Counted from the stretch's first letter, positions 1-11,040 are shown. The stretch is DNA of 64,000 nucleotides from Zanthoxylum bungeanum (GCA_019454045.1 SKCR01038147.1:62001-126000); one strand, 5' to 3'. The notes: generated by a model not told the origin, from the sequence alone. Program-made: numbers and translations.

Positions 1-47
1 TTGTCTGCTAATTTTTGTGATGTATCATTACTCAACACATAATGCAG

Positions 48-575
48 CAAGATAAATGGCTTTCATGCAAACCCTAGCATGGTTGAAGCAAATGAATTTA
101 TTCTTCAGTGGACTTCACATTGCTGGCAACACGTCAAACGCCGTTGGCTCAGGGTCACACCAGTGAATGTAGCACAGCTTCCAGGGCTCAACACTCTCGG
201 CGTCTCAACGGGGCGCATTGACTATGCACCGTGGGGACTCAACCCTCCGCATACTCACCCAAGAGGCACCGAAATCCTGACAGTTCTTCAAGGCTCTCTT
301 GAAGTTGGTTCGTCACTTCAAATCCTGAAAATCGTCTCATCACTAAGGTACTTCGTAAGGGTGATTGTTTGTATTTCCAGTTGGGCTTGTTCACTTCCAG
401 CGTAATGTGAGAAATGGTAAGCTGTAGCCATTGTTGCATTTAGCAGCCAGAACCCGGGACTTAACGTTATTGCTGACATTGTTTTGGATCAAATCCTGCA
501 ATTGCTACTGATATTCTCTCTAAGGCGTTCCAAGTAGAGAAGAAGACAGTGGAGGAAATCCAGTGGAAGTTCTAG
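48..575 (+). pseudogene. Germin-like protein exon 2, decayed copy (GLP1)
   Basis: The sequence reads as the second exon of a germin-like protein, a secreted cupin. An intron-like stretch ends in AG at 46-47, and the exon opens with codons for a KINGF-like start. The first cupin box is clear: [16 protein letters not shown], with the HTH and Glu metal ligands. Two compensating indels garble the part before it (near 110-165), so the expected FFFSGL / AGNTSNA region is readable only in another frame. After LEVG (about 310) the frame breaks again, and the second box is recognisable only in pieces (GLVHFQRNV at about 385-405). A C-terminal remnant ends in a KF-stop at 575. The copy at 52339-52882 is a clear paralogue. 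Family identity is firm; non-function is inferred from the frameshifts. Exon 1 lies outside the window. Confidence 0.85.
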
Positions 576-999
576 AGCAGCTAGCAGCATAGTTGCATGA
601 TCAGTGGAAATTAAAGATCAAAGTTTCTTATTAATTAGCTGTGTGTTTGTTTGTGCTGGCTTTGATGTTTTGAATGAATTTTTTGTCGCAGCCGAATTAT
701 ATTGATTGGTTTAAACAGAAATGCATGATAATAATTCAAAGAAAAATAGTACATCTTAAACTCCAATCAACGTTGGTATAATTTTTTTTTTCGAATTAAT
801 ATTCAAATACAAGTAGTTCTAATAGATTTTTTTTTTAAAAAAAGTCAATACAATAATTAATCTGATCACAAACTAATTTGCATCTAAATTGAGCTTACCT
901 AATTAAAAATTTAGTTGAATTGATAGGTCCAAAAGACTAGTCCCATAAATATTACTCATGACCCTATGAAATGACCTGATCTTCTACATCAAATCAATG
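576..999. other. AT-rich spacer, no gene seen
   Basis: AT-rich sequence with homopolymer runs near 780-845. I see no coding, RNA or transposon signature; the first part is probably the former 3' UTR of the decayed GLP. Confidence 0.5.
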
Positions 1000-1182
1000 A
1001 GGAGTAAATCTTTGGTGCAACAGTGGTATGGATGACGTGGTACCACCAACCAATTAAAAAATAACATATTTAATTTTCTTTCTATTTTTTAGTTGTTTTT
1101 TGACTTTTTAGCACGCGTGGCAAATGATGATTGGTTTATTGCATAGATGACGTGGTACCATTGTTGCACCAAAGATTTTCTC
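1000..1182. mobile_element. 183-bp MITE with about 25-bp terminal inverted repeats
   Basis: The ends are inverted copies of each other. The left end contains AAATCTTTGGTGCAACAGTG and the right end, read in reverse, AAATCTTTGGTGCAACAATG. The element has no coding capacity. The 7-bp direct repeat ATCAATG flanks it (993-999 and 1183-1189). TGACGTGGTACCA also occurs inside both ends in opposite roles. The 7-8 bp duplication would suit hAT, but Mutator-like origin (9 bp) cannot be excluded. Confidence 0.75.
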
Positions 1183-1189
1183 ATCAATG

Positions 1190-2465
1190 GGGCTATGTTG
1201 GGTACACGTGGCTTCAGCATGTTATCATTCCACTACTAGGAGCAGGAGGTTGAGAGTTGTGACTGCTATTTGAAACCAGACTCACAATGTGCCCTCCACT
1301 CTTGGAATCATGAGACTCGGGCCTTCGCTAGCATGGAACGGGCAAGTCAAGATTAGCCACATTATGGACTCAACCCAATCAGATTGAGCCAATGTTCCAT
1401 AACCCTTTTGCTCCCATGTGGATTACAAGCCCACACAATTGAGCTCGGCGATTAAAGCCTATTTACGAGCTTAGTATCAAATTGTGAGACGAAAATAAGT
1501 TTTGTAAAGAGCAAATAGTAAATGAAAAATATTTTGGGATATTTTATCCTACTAGCAGAGCACTATGATCAGAATATTAGAGTGTGTGTCTTAAAATTAA
1601 TTATGGATATTATGATTTAAGATAAAAAGTTTTTAATATAGTTTATTATTTATTAATAAAAGATATGTGTTCCCTACACATTGTTGCATCAATATTTCAT
1701 GTGTATATCCCGAGACGTTATGTCAAATAAATATCGTTAATCCAAAAGAATTTGCAATAATGAGAGTCAACGATATTTATATGAATAAGTCTCAAAGTAG
1801 GTTCTTGGTAAAATGTGATTATTATATATGACAATAATATACCATTCGACCAATATTGTTGTGTGTCGCTTAAATTGACATTTAATGTTAATAGAATAGA
1901 TGATGAGTCTCATATCATAAGGACACAAACAATAGATATTTCATTAGTAGAATGAAATATCGAATACGTCCACGGAAGCGTAAGATCACATGGTAATATT
2001 ATCTAAGGTCATTGATCTTTGTAATAATACATTAGTGTCATCATATCCTTTGATCTGAGATCGTATGATGATTTGTGCGATAGTACTCTTGGTTCACTAG
2101 TGTATCATCATTCGACTATTCACATCCTTTGAATAAATGCTAGATGACCTTGAATTATTAACGTACGAAGTCATGTGTGCTTCAAGATGAGATTCAATAG
2201 TTTTGGTAATAAAAACTATATATATTTCAAGGAAACTCAAAATTGTGAATATAAGTATTTGGCCAAAACAGTTGATATCTTAAAGATATCAAATCCACAA
2301 GATAGAGTTTAAAGATATATCGAGTAGAAAAGATTTGACCTAACCATGATCCTGGACTCGATAAAAAACATAAATATCGGAAGAAATGAGATGACATGCT
2401 CGAAGTGTATTCTAACAGGTTCATATATTTTCACACTTCATTAATTGAATATGGGTATTGGCTTA
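1190..2465. repeat. Old LTR-like sequence K, left part
   Basis: Non-coding AT-rich sequence that resumes after elements T and A1 at 18776. The join is supported because removing both insertions with their target duplications leaves continuous DNA. The right part has a TATA box (near 19383), as expected of an LTR promoter. The true left border is unclear; a candidate TG start is near 1481. The 1200-1480 stretch is unassigned. Confidence 0.4.
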
Positions 2466-3084
2466 TGTGGACGATGGATTTTGGCTGAGGTCCTCAATTA
2501 GAATTTGTAAGTTGGGGGCACTAGCGATCCTGCAAAACAAAGAAGAAATGGGAGTAGATTGCCCACCAGTGTGGTGGGTAACCGGGGACACTCCGACGCC
2601 CAAGTCAGTAGTATGAAATGATCAGTAAATATGTAAAAAGTGAAGTCGAGGTTTGTTTCTGCCTCAACTTTATTTGGGTGGCCGTGAGGGTGATGACAAG
2701 TGCTTTTAAAAAAAGAAGAAGAACTAGTATCTGAATATAAAATGTATCAGACTTGGATGTAAGAAGTGAAGCTCTGCCCTTATTTCTTGAATTTCGTTCC
2801 TATTTATAGATGAAAATTATCATCCTTGGCAGCTGGCGTAAGTCCCACCACGTGCCTTATGCATTTGATAGAAAGTTTGAGCAGGTGGAAATAAGTTTTG
2901 TGTCAGGCAAAGTAGGAGAAGAGTGGTTGATTATTAGGGGGTTTTGTATTTAAGCTTATGTCTTAATTGTAATACAATAATACATAAATCTTTTTGGGCC
3001 TAGTCTTTACTTTCGGGCTTTGCATACTATTTGGGCTTTAAGGTAAAAGACGGTTTTATCCTTGACCCAATTTTGGTTCGTACA
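2466..3084 (-). repeat. 3' LTR of element T
   Basis: 619-bp copy of the LTR at 12813-13431. On the minus strand it starts TGTACGAACC and ends CGTCCACA. Small differences from the other copy include a 4-bp indel near 2548 and a changed stretch near 2936. Confidence 0.95.
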
Positions 3085-3105
3085 GTTTGTCTCTTACTCT
3101 CTAAG
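3085..3105 (-). other. Probable polypurine tract of T
   Basis: Directly inside the 3' LTR the minus strand is mostly purine (AGAGAGTAAGAGACAAAC). This is the expected position for plus-strand DNA priming. It is not a perfect tract, so the call is positional. Confidence 0.55.
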
Positions 3106-3289
3106 TCAAAAAGTTTTGTCTTAGAGAGTATATACATTTGTGTCGTATGATACTAATCATAAAAGCATGTGGTAAGAATGTATCACCTTCTGTCGAATGG
3201 TTTATAAGAGTATGTGCAAATGTGGGTTCTGGAATATATCGCATGCACATCTGGGCAGAGGAAGTCTTAGTCCTAGACTTTGATTCGAC

Positions 3290-4355
3290 TTGACTCATGG
3301 AAAATGTCCCCTGGTCGACTGAACATTAGAAGATTCATGAGTACATATCATACAACCTGTGGTCAACTGGAAAAGGAAGTCTAGGACTCATCTTGACTGA
3401 CATGAGCCTTATGAGGATTGACTCCTGGTCGTCTGAACATAATGAAGAACCATGAGTACAATTTGACTCGACATAAGTAATGGGAATGTATCTTGGTCGA
3501 CTGAACCGAATGTATTTCAAGAGTTCCACTTGACTCGACAAGAGTCATGGGGAATGTCCCTTGGTCGACTGAACCGAATGTAGGTTCAGGATTTCCACTT
3601 GACTCGACAAGAGTCATGGGGTATGTCCCTTGGTCGACTGAACCGAATGTAGGTTCAGGAGTTCCATTTGACTCGACAAGAGTCATGGGGAATGTCCCTT
3701 GGTCGACTGAACCGAATGTAGGTTCAGGAGTTCCACTTGACTCGACAAGAGTCATGGGGAATGTCCCTTGGTCGACTGAACCGAATGTAGGTTAATGAGT
3801 TCCACTTGACTCGACAAGAGCCATGAGGAATGTCCATTGGTCGACTGAACCGAATGTAGGTTCAGGAGTTCCATTTGACTCGACAAGAGTCATGGGGAAT
3901 GTCCATTGGTCGACTGAACCGAATGTAGGTTCAGGAGTTCCATTTGACTCGACAAGAGTCATGGGGAATGTCCCTTGGTCGACTGAACCGAATGTAGGTT
4001 CAGGAGTTCCACTTGACTCGACAAGAGTCATGAGGATTGTCCCTTGGTCGACTGAACCGAATGTAGGTTCAGGAGTTCCACTTGACTCGACAAGAGTCAT
4101 GGGGAATGTCCATTGGTCGACTGAACCGAATGTAGGTTCAGAAGTTCCACTTGACTCGACAAGAGTCATGGGGAATGTCCCTTGGTCGACTGAACCGAAT
4201 GTAGGTTCAGGAGTTCCACTTGACTCGACAAGAGTCATGGGGAATGTCCCTTGGTCGACTGAACCGAATGTAGGTTCAGGAGTTCCACTTGACTCGACAA
4301 GAGTCATAGGGAATGTCCCTTGGTCGACTGAACCGAATGTAGGTTCAGGAGTTCA
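3290..4355. repeat. 69-bp tandem array in the 3' region of T
   Basis: About 12 clear units from 3540 plus decayed units at 3290-3540. Each holds TTGGTCGACTGAACCGAATG followed by TAGGTTCAGGAGTTCC, a TTGACTCGACAAGAGTCATG segment and GGGAATGTCC. Because 69 is 23 codons, each unit reads through as a 23-residue repeat on both strands (WSTEPNVGSG on plus, ESSGTPEPTFGSVDQ on minus). Tandem repeats at this place are a known hypervariable trait of Tat elements and a proposed seed of satellites. Confidence 0.95.
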
Positions 4356-4692
4356 TTCCATGACGAATATTTGTTATTTCTTCAAATGCGTCGAATGCAT
4401 AGTCTATTTAATATATTTATCATGTGTCGAGTGATTATGAGGCTCGCACCGAGGTTTGCCCAATTGTTTTTCTTGAATGAAAGCAACCTTTATACTTGCC
4501 TTTGGGGTGATATAGTGTCGAACGATAAAATTGAATGCGTTTTTTATATCTAATGATGTCGTGTCAAACGGTGAAGGCGGTTGTGAAAGAATTTTGTTGA
4601 TGTTGCTGAGAGCAAGAGATGTCTAGTTGTAATAATCTTGAACGTAATTCATCATTCTATTCGACGATATATTTTACATTTCCTAGATCTTC
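4356..4692. other. T 3' region between array and antisense promoter
   Basis: Non-coding internal sequence of element T. It contains several GTCGA-type motifs (near 4390, 4426, 4517, 4660) like those in the array and in the antisense gene. No open frame of note. Confidence 0.5.
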
Positions 4693-4778
4693 CACGTGTC
4701 ATTTAATGAAGCAAAACCTAACTGAATAACGAGGAGTCTTTTGGCGGGAAAAGAACCGCCAAAAGTAGTAGTATAAGA
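4693..4778 (+). promoter_or_regulatory. Predicted promoter of the antisense gene of T
   Basis: Three plant promoter motifs stand in order. A G-box CACGTG is at 4693-4698. A perfect inverted repeat has arms TTTTGGCGG (4739-4747) and CCGCCAAAA (4756-4764); its left half continues as TTTTGGCGGGAAAA, matching the E2F consensus. TATAAGA follows at 4772-4778. A leader then runs to a possible 5' splice site at 4848/4849 (CCAAG|GTACTC), with a possible acceptor near 5245. Activity is inferred, not shown. Confidence 0.6.
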
Positions 4779-5257
4779 GTGGCTTGATGGGTTCATTTGT
4801 TTTATTCACAAGATCAACGAGTTGGGAGAGAAGCTTCAAGGTTCCAAGGTACTCTTCAAACTTTCTTTCTTCGCGTTCTTATTTTCCTTTGAATATTCAT
4901 AGAGTAGCTTTCAAACTGTTCTTAGCCAAATTAGGATGTTTGATCTTTTGAATCATACGTTGTTTGGTGGATTTGTGTTTGGAGAATTGAGTAGAATTTG
5001 ATCCTTAGGAAACCTAAATCTTAGAAATTATTTGTTTGTTTGCCTGTCGAGTAAAAGATGTCGAGTGGAGAATCTCTAGATAACTTAGGTGAACAAATAG
5101 AAAATACGTAGAAGTATCGTCGAGTGGATCTAGTGAAGATAAATCTCTCAGGGACTGGTCGCGTCAAGAATTTCCCGAGGAGGGACCTGTTACCATTTTA
5201 TCGTGTGAAATTCCTGTGCATGCAATTCCTATAAGATCTTTGGCAGCAGTTTAGGAG

Positions 5258-7241
5258 TTGAGTGGAGCAGTTAGTACAAGTGAGCCAACCAACTTGCTAA
5301 CCAAGAACCCAGCTAGTCGAATGAAGGATGGTATGCTGATGGAAATTAGGAGTAAGTACAGATTTCCTAGATCAATGGAGTTGAGAGTACCCATGCCGAA
5401 TGAAAGAATTGACTATAAAATTCCTAGGTGGATTGGATTTTATGTAGGGCCGTTTGCTAATGGGCTTAGATTCCCTATTCCAAGGTTAGCTTGGGAAGTT
5501 TTGGATCATTATGGGATCGCTCCTTCACAGTTGATGTCGAACGCTTGGAGGATTTTATTGTCGATTGAATGCTTAGCATTTGAACAAGGGTGTTTTTGAG
5601 GTGAAGGATGTAATATATTCATACTACCTAAAGGAGCACTTAACTGAAAAAGGAGGTATACTTTGTATCTTCGTCGTAAGAGAGAACAAATAGTAATGGG
5701 GCTTCCAACGAATGATAGGGGTACTGGCAGTCAGATTATTTCTTTGTGAGGAATGAGGGTATTTTTGGGTCGACAGGAATGGGTCGTGTCTCAGAATACT
5801 GGAATGTTTTTAGTGAGTATCAGTTCTTTCTATTATTGATAACTTATAATGTGGCTGTCGTTTGAGGCTAATGTGTGGATTGTTTGTTTTGCAGGTCCAT
5901 TTCGAAACAGATTATTCGACAAAACTCCTCAAATTTTATCCAATACTAATCTCTTCTTTCCCTTCCCGTCGAACAAAGAGATTGGAGAGTAGTCTTGGTA
6001 GAAAGAGATTAAGGGCAACATTAGTGTGGAAAGAAATCTTCGAATCAGAAGGTACATCTACCCCTTTGGCACTTTGTAAACACGTATTGGAAGTCATCTA
6101 CTGTACTTGGTCGATTCAAGCTTTGTACGGAAAGGTGTTGTTTATAAAGACTTTAACTCCAAAAGAAATTTTATGCGCAGAGGACATGATGTCGAGACCA
6201 ATAAAGGTAGCATCAATTGATGAATTAAAAAGCCGAAAGAAGGCTAGGAAGCTTAAGATAAAGGAGCCAGAGGTGGAGGTTCCTGAATTACAACAGGTTG
6301 TGTCGACTGGAACTCCCAAGGCTAAAGGGCAGTCGACTGAAATAATTGTCAAAGGGGGAAAAAGGAAAGCGGTTGAAATTGAGGACATTGACAATATAAT
6401 TGTCAGGATTCCAACAGGGTCGACTGCAATTTCTGACCCATCAAGCCTTGACCCTTTTATCAAGAAGCTTCTGCTGGAAGAGGATGAGCAAAGACTATCC
6501 AAAATTGGCCATGTCGAGACAATGAAGAAGGCTGCGGCTCTAAATTATCAAGTAAGAAAGTAAATAAAATTTTTTTATTATAATTTGTAGAATGGATTCT
6601 AATCGAATGCTTTTTTCAGGCAATGGAGTGTAACTTGTTCATGCAACGGTATGTCGAATCACATCTCAGGAAGCAAAGAGAAATGGAAAAATCATTTGCA
6701 GCAATGAAAAAGAGATGGTCCAAATGAAGTCGTTTGGAAAAAAAAATGAAGAATTGGAGAAAGAGTTGAAGGAGGTGAAGGCTACTCTTAAGATGGAGAG
6801 GGAAACTTCTGAGGTTACAATTGGAGGTTATAAGGATGCATTTGAAAATGTAAGAAGGAGAATGATGAGTTAATTGAGCAACTTGAAGGGATTGCTCTCG
6901 AATCTATGATGAAAGAACGAAGTAATTTGATGAAGGATTTCCTTGAAGGGAATACCGTCGCTTGGGAACCAAAGAAATGGATTCAAGAGTATGATCGATT
7001 ATTGGCAGGAATTTCTTCTTCAAACGAGGGTGATGAGGAAGAGAAAAGTGAAGAAGTCGACTCTAAAGTGGCTGAGAAAGAAACAACTGACGCCAAGGAA
7101 GCGGCTGGAGTTCAAGAGATGGACAAGGAGAATGAAGAGCTTAGTCGAATGGAGGTTGAGCAAGCTGGACAAGTTCAAGAAATTCATGCGTCTGACGTTG
7201 CTGCTGAATGTATTCCGGAAGGAGCTGCTTCGGAAATTTGA
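5258..7241 (+). pseudogene. Antisense extra ORF of T (putative gypsy-type transposon protein, PF04195-like)
   Basis: Runs opposite to gag-pol and converges with it: it ends at 7241, and pol ends at 7408 from the other side. Segment 5258-5599 (first in-frame ATG at 5321) holds a region like the plant 'putative gypsy type transposon' domain, with motifs PRWIGFYVGPFANGLRFP and APSQLMSNAWRIL. A one-base shift near 5590 breaks it. A second exon-like stretch runs to CAA|GTAAGA at 6552/6553 with an acceptor near 5893. A third starts after TTTTTTCAG near 6620 and is stopped early by a shift near 6715. The last piece, 6906-7241, is acidic, Glu/Lys-rich and probably coiled coil. The family has no established function. 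This copy is broken. Confidence 0.7.
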
Positions 7242-7407
7242 AATATGTGTAATCTTATCTTTTTGTTATCGCCTTTTGTTGAACAATTTAATGGCTTAAT
7301 GATATCTTTGGATGTATTTCGAACAAGTTTTGTTATTATGTCGAATCGCAATGCACAAAGTAGTAATCTACTTTAATCCTTCAAATTTAAATAAAAGCAC
7401 GCACATA

Positions 7408-8411
7408 TTACCGGTAAAATCGCTTAAGGTGAATTGCATTCCAACTGTTGTGAATTTGTCTCCCCTCGGTTGTTTGTAATTTGTAGGCTCCGTGTCCAAC
7501 AACTCTTGTGATGACGTATGGCCCTTCCCAATTTGGCCCCAACTTACCATCTCCAATTTCTTTTGTATTTTGAAACAGTCTTCGTAGTACCCAATCCCCT
7601 TCCTTGAATGTTCTGCTTCTGACATTTTTGTTGAAGTTCACGATCCCTCAATTCATCAATTGTCTCCAGGTTCAAATTCATAAGTTGTTGATTCGCATCA
7701 TCGCTGAGCCATTGGTAACGGGGAGATGGCATGCTTTCTTCAGTTGGTATCACCGCTTCTGTCCAAATGCCAGAGAGAAATGAGTTTCTCCTGTGGAGGA
7801 ACGGATAGTCGTCCTATAGGACCATAAGACTCCAGGTAGTTTCATCCGCCCAAGCTCCTTTTGCTTTTCTAATCTTTTCTTTAGAGTGTTTAAAATTTTC
7901 TTTTGGAAGACTCGGCTTGACCATTAGCTTGTGGGAAGCGAGGGGTTGAAAAACTTAATTTGATCCCCCAATTTTTGCAGAAGTCTTGGAAGTGATTGCT
8001 GATAAATTGTGAACCATTATCAGTCACAATCTCTTTGGGAATGCCAAATCGACATATGATGTTCTTCCAAACAAATGATTGAACTTCTTTATCTCGTATC
8101 TTGGCGAAAGAGTCTGCCTCAATCCACTTTGAAAAGTAATCCGTTAAAGCCAGCATGTAGACTCGTTGTCCAGGGGCGGTTGGTAGCTTCCCCACAATAT
8201 CCATTCCCCATTTCATGAACGACCACAGGGAGAGAGTGGGATTTAACTTCTCAGGAGGGAGATGTGAAATCGGGGCGAACCTTTGACACTTCTCACATTT
8301 CTTCGTATAATTAGGTGAATCAATTCTCATAGTTGGCCAATAATACCCAGTCGAATGAGAGCGTAAAGCGAGGCTACGTCCTCCAGAATGATTTCCACAT
8401 TCTCCTTCATG
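7408..8411 (-). pseudogene. Integrase of T (Zn finger, DDE core, C-terminal domain)
   Basis: Reading leftward, an HHCC-type start has LHEGECGNHSGGR and CEKCQRFAP. The core shows the catalytic triad in context: MDIVG, VTDNGSQF and NGQAESS. Then come the GETHFSLAFG segment and the C-terminal domain with GPNWEGPYVITRVV, ending at 7408. A TAA separates it from RNase H (about 8412). Frameshifts near 7900 and 7760 break it into three frames (7890-8411, about 7760-7890, 7408-7753). Its normal role is inserting element cDNA into the chromosome. Confidence 0.93.
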
Positions 8412-8414
8412 TAA

Positions 8415-9350
8415 TTATGACAATTCATGCTGTGCTTGATCATGAGTAAGACATTTTAAGTAGGGTCCAGAGAGTGACCTTTTCAACAATTGTCCGTTGA
8501 ATATGGTAAATCTTGCTGCCTGTCTCTGAATCTTTCTTGCTTCAGTTTTGTCTTCTGGAAGTAGTCCATCTTGCAGATATTTCATGAGTGGCGTCATCCA
8601 TGAGTCGTTTGATGTGATGGTGGTGATCTCCTTGCTCTCTTTCCAAATTGCTGGCCAATTCAAATATACTACCGGAATGGATTGTGGTTTATCTCCATGC
8701 ATTGTCGATCCAAGGGTAGCCAATGCGTCTGCTTGAGTATTCTCGCTTCTCGGAACTTGGGTTATAGTAAATTCTTGAAATGTCGACTGGATTTCTTTCA
8801 CTTTCATTAAGTAGGATGACATTTGAGGATCTCGTGCTTGATATGAACCCTGGAGTTGGTTGACTATCAGTTGAGAGTCTGAAATCACTTCTATTCTACT
8901 TGCTCCAAGCTCTTTAGCCAAACTGATTCCTGCTATCAATGCCTCATACTCTGCCTCATTGTTTGTAACCCTGAAGCCACATTTAATTGCTTGACGTAGT
9001 ATATCTCCATCAGGAGTAGTGATCACCACTCCAAGACCGCATCCTTTCTTATTGCTGGAACCGTCGACTGCAAGCTTCCAAAGTGATGTGGTCTGGATTG
9101 AACTGACTTCTACATCTTTCGAAACCTTCTGATTGGGACTGAAGTCAGCAAAAAAGTCAGCCAACGCTTGAGATTTGATTGCTGTTCTGGGCTGGTAAGT
9201 GATGTCGTGTTCTCCCAACTCGATCGCCCATTTTGTTAATCTTCCAGACAACTCCGGCTTATGTAGAATGTCCCTTAGGGGGTACTCCGAATAAACTGTG
9301 ATAGGGTGCCCTTGAAAGTAGGGTCGTAGCTTCCTTGCTGACATTACCAA
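8415..9350 (-). pseudogene. RNase H end and second (archaeal-type) RNase H of T
   Basis: The 311-codon frame opens with the tail of the first RNase H region (RKLRPYFQGHPITVYS). After a linker comes a complete second RNase H: LAVDGSSNKKGCGLGVVI, NNEAEYEALIAG, VISDSQLIVNQL and ADALATLGS, giving the D-E-D acidic residues. A second, archaeal-type RNase H after the ordinary one is diagnostic of Tat-lineage gypsy elements. The frame joins RT upstream through a shift at about 9345 and stops just before integrase. Confidence 0.93.
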
Positions 9351-10604
9351 TTTTCCAAATATGGGTAACGTGATTCCGCATCGAGCAATGCCTTGCTTAC
9401 GTAGTAGACTGGAAGTTGGGTACTATTTTCTTCTCTAATCAGGACTGCGCTCACAGCTTGATCTGAGACTCCTAAGTACAGGAAAAGCCTTTCGTTGTCG
9501 AGTGGTTTTGACAACAAAGGTGGTGACGTTAAGTACCGCTTGAGTTCTTTAAGAGCTTCTTCGCAGGCTGGAGTCCATTCAAAGTTTTTTGCTTTCTTAA
9601 TGGCTGAGAAGAACATAAAACTCTTGTCTGTCGACTTGGAGATGAATCTGTTTAAAGCTGCAATTCTTCCTGCTAGTCGCATGACATCTTTTGGGCAGGT
9701 AGGGAGGGAATTTCAAGTATGGATTTGATTTGATCTGGATTTGCTTCAATGCCTCGTCGCGTGACAACATATCCCAAGAACTTCCCAGAGGCTACTCCAA
9801 ATGCACATTTTGTTGGGTTCAACTTCATCCCATACTTATTCATTATGTTGAATGCTTCTTCCAAGTGCTGCAGATGCTGATCAGATTTCGAAGATTTCAC
9901 CAGCATGTCGTCTACATAAACTTCCATTGTTTTCCCAATCTGTTGAGAGAACATCTTGTTGACCATTCTTTGGTACGTAGCTCCCGCATTTTTGAGGCCG
10001 AAGGGCATTACTTTGTAACAAAAAATGACTCTATTGGTCACAAAGCTGTCTTCTCTTGATCGTCTGAATGCATAAGGATTTGGTTGTACCCAGAATATGC
10101 ATCCATGAAACTTAACAATTCATGTCCGGCTGTAGCATCAACCATTTGATCGATATGTGGCAATGGGAATGAATCCTTCGGGCATGCTTTGTTTAGGTCT
10201 GTGAAGTCAATACAAACTCTCCACTTTCCATTTTTCTTTCGTACTACCACCACATTGGCTAACCAGTCTGGGAACTGCACTTCCTTAATGGCACCATTTT
10301 GTAACAATTTTTGGACTTCTTCATCAATGATCTGATTCCTCTCTGGGGCGAACTTCCTTCTTTTTTGTCGGACATGAGGGTAGTCTGGATCTACGTGGAG
10401 TTGATGGGTGATCAACCCAGGGTCAATCCCTGTCATGTCTTCATGCGACCATGCGAATCGGTCGTGTTGTTTTTGCAGAAATTCACTCAAGTCTGCTCGA
10501 AGCTTCGGATCCAGATTTGCTCCTATTTGAGTTTTTTGATTTGTATGTTCGGAATGAATTTGAACCTCATCCAGTTCTTCAATACTTGGAAGTGTAGGCT
10601 CCAA
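9344..10604 (-). pseudogene. Reverse transcriptase and first RNase H of T
   Basis: Three overlapping frames make one RT. Segment 10038-10604 holds the N-terminal RT motifs (NGKWRVCIDFTDLNKACPKD, FMDAYSGYNQI). Segment 9673-10041 holds VMPFGLKNAGATYQR and the catalytic YVDDM. Segment 9344-9682 holds the thumb/connection and the start of RNase H (FEWTPACEEAL, PVYYVSKAL). One-base shifts lie near 10040, 9678 and 9347. Catalytic residues are intact, so decay is by frame loss rather than active-site change. Confidence 0.95.
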
Positions 10605-10628
10605 AAAATGAGGTCCGCTCTGTAATTG

Positions 10629-11040
10629 CTATGCTGAGTGGATCTTGGCTTTCATTGTCGTCTGGTAGCATCCTCTCGAAGCAGTCCTGTCACCCCTTAT
10701 TTCCTGAATCCCCCACTTCGTAGGAAACTTTAGAATTTGATGATAAGTGGATGATACAGCCCTCATTTCATGAATCCATGGCCTACCAATGATAAGATTG
10801 TAGGCTGAAGGACAATCCAGGACTAGGAAAGTAGTCATTTGGTTGATTCCTCCTGCGTAGACTGGAAGACTTATTTCTCCCAAAGTAAATTTCTGCTCAC
10901 CACTGAACCCGATTAACACTGTTGTTCGTTTGTTAACTTTCTCCAGTTCAGCTCCCATATCCGCTAAGGCGGTTGCAAAGATGATGTTGGCTGAAGATCC
11001 CGTATCTACAAGAACCGCTTGACCATAAAATTCGCCACCT
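10629..11040 (-). pseudogene. Aspartic protease of T
   Basis: Contains LVDTGSSANIIF (catalytic DTG, near 11000) and the flap/C-terminal features LVLDCPSAYNLIIGRPW. The gag frame runs into this region in a different phase and stops right at the active-site strand, so a one-base change near 11010 separates gag from protease. A TAG near 10627 separates protease from RT. Confidence 0.9.

Noticed and set aside
3290..4355. Regular repeats resembling a CRISPR array
   Set aside because: Whole units repeat without unique spacers, and the DNA is from a plant nucleus within a retrotransposon.
3547..4434. Long repeat-coded open frames on both strands (82, 171 and 203 codons)
   Set aside because: They exist because the 69-bp unit is divisible by three; no start context, no conserved domain, and both strands are equally open.
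6116..6502. 128-codon minus-strand frame
   Set aside because: Shadow of the antisense-gene exon of T on the plus strand.
5258..7241. Antisense gene as a captured host gene
   Set aside because: Its domain is known from Tat-type elements themselves, and it lies fully within the LTR borders.
11006..11040. Gag-protease phase change in T as programmed frameshifting
   Set aside because: No slippery site or structure was evident, the shift falls inside the protease active-site strand, and the element has many other random shifts.
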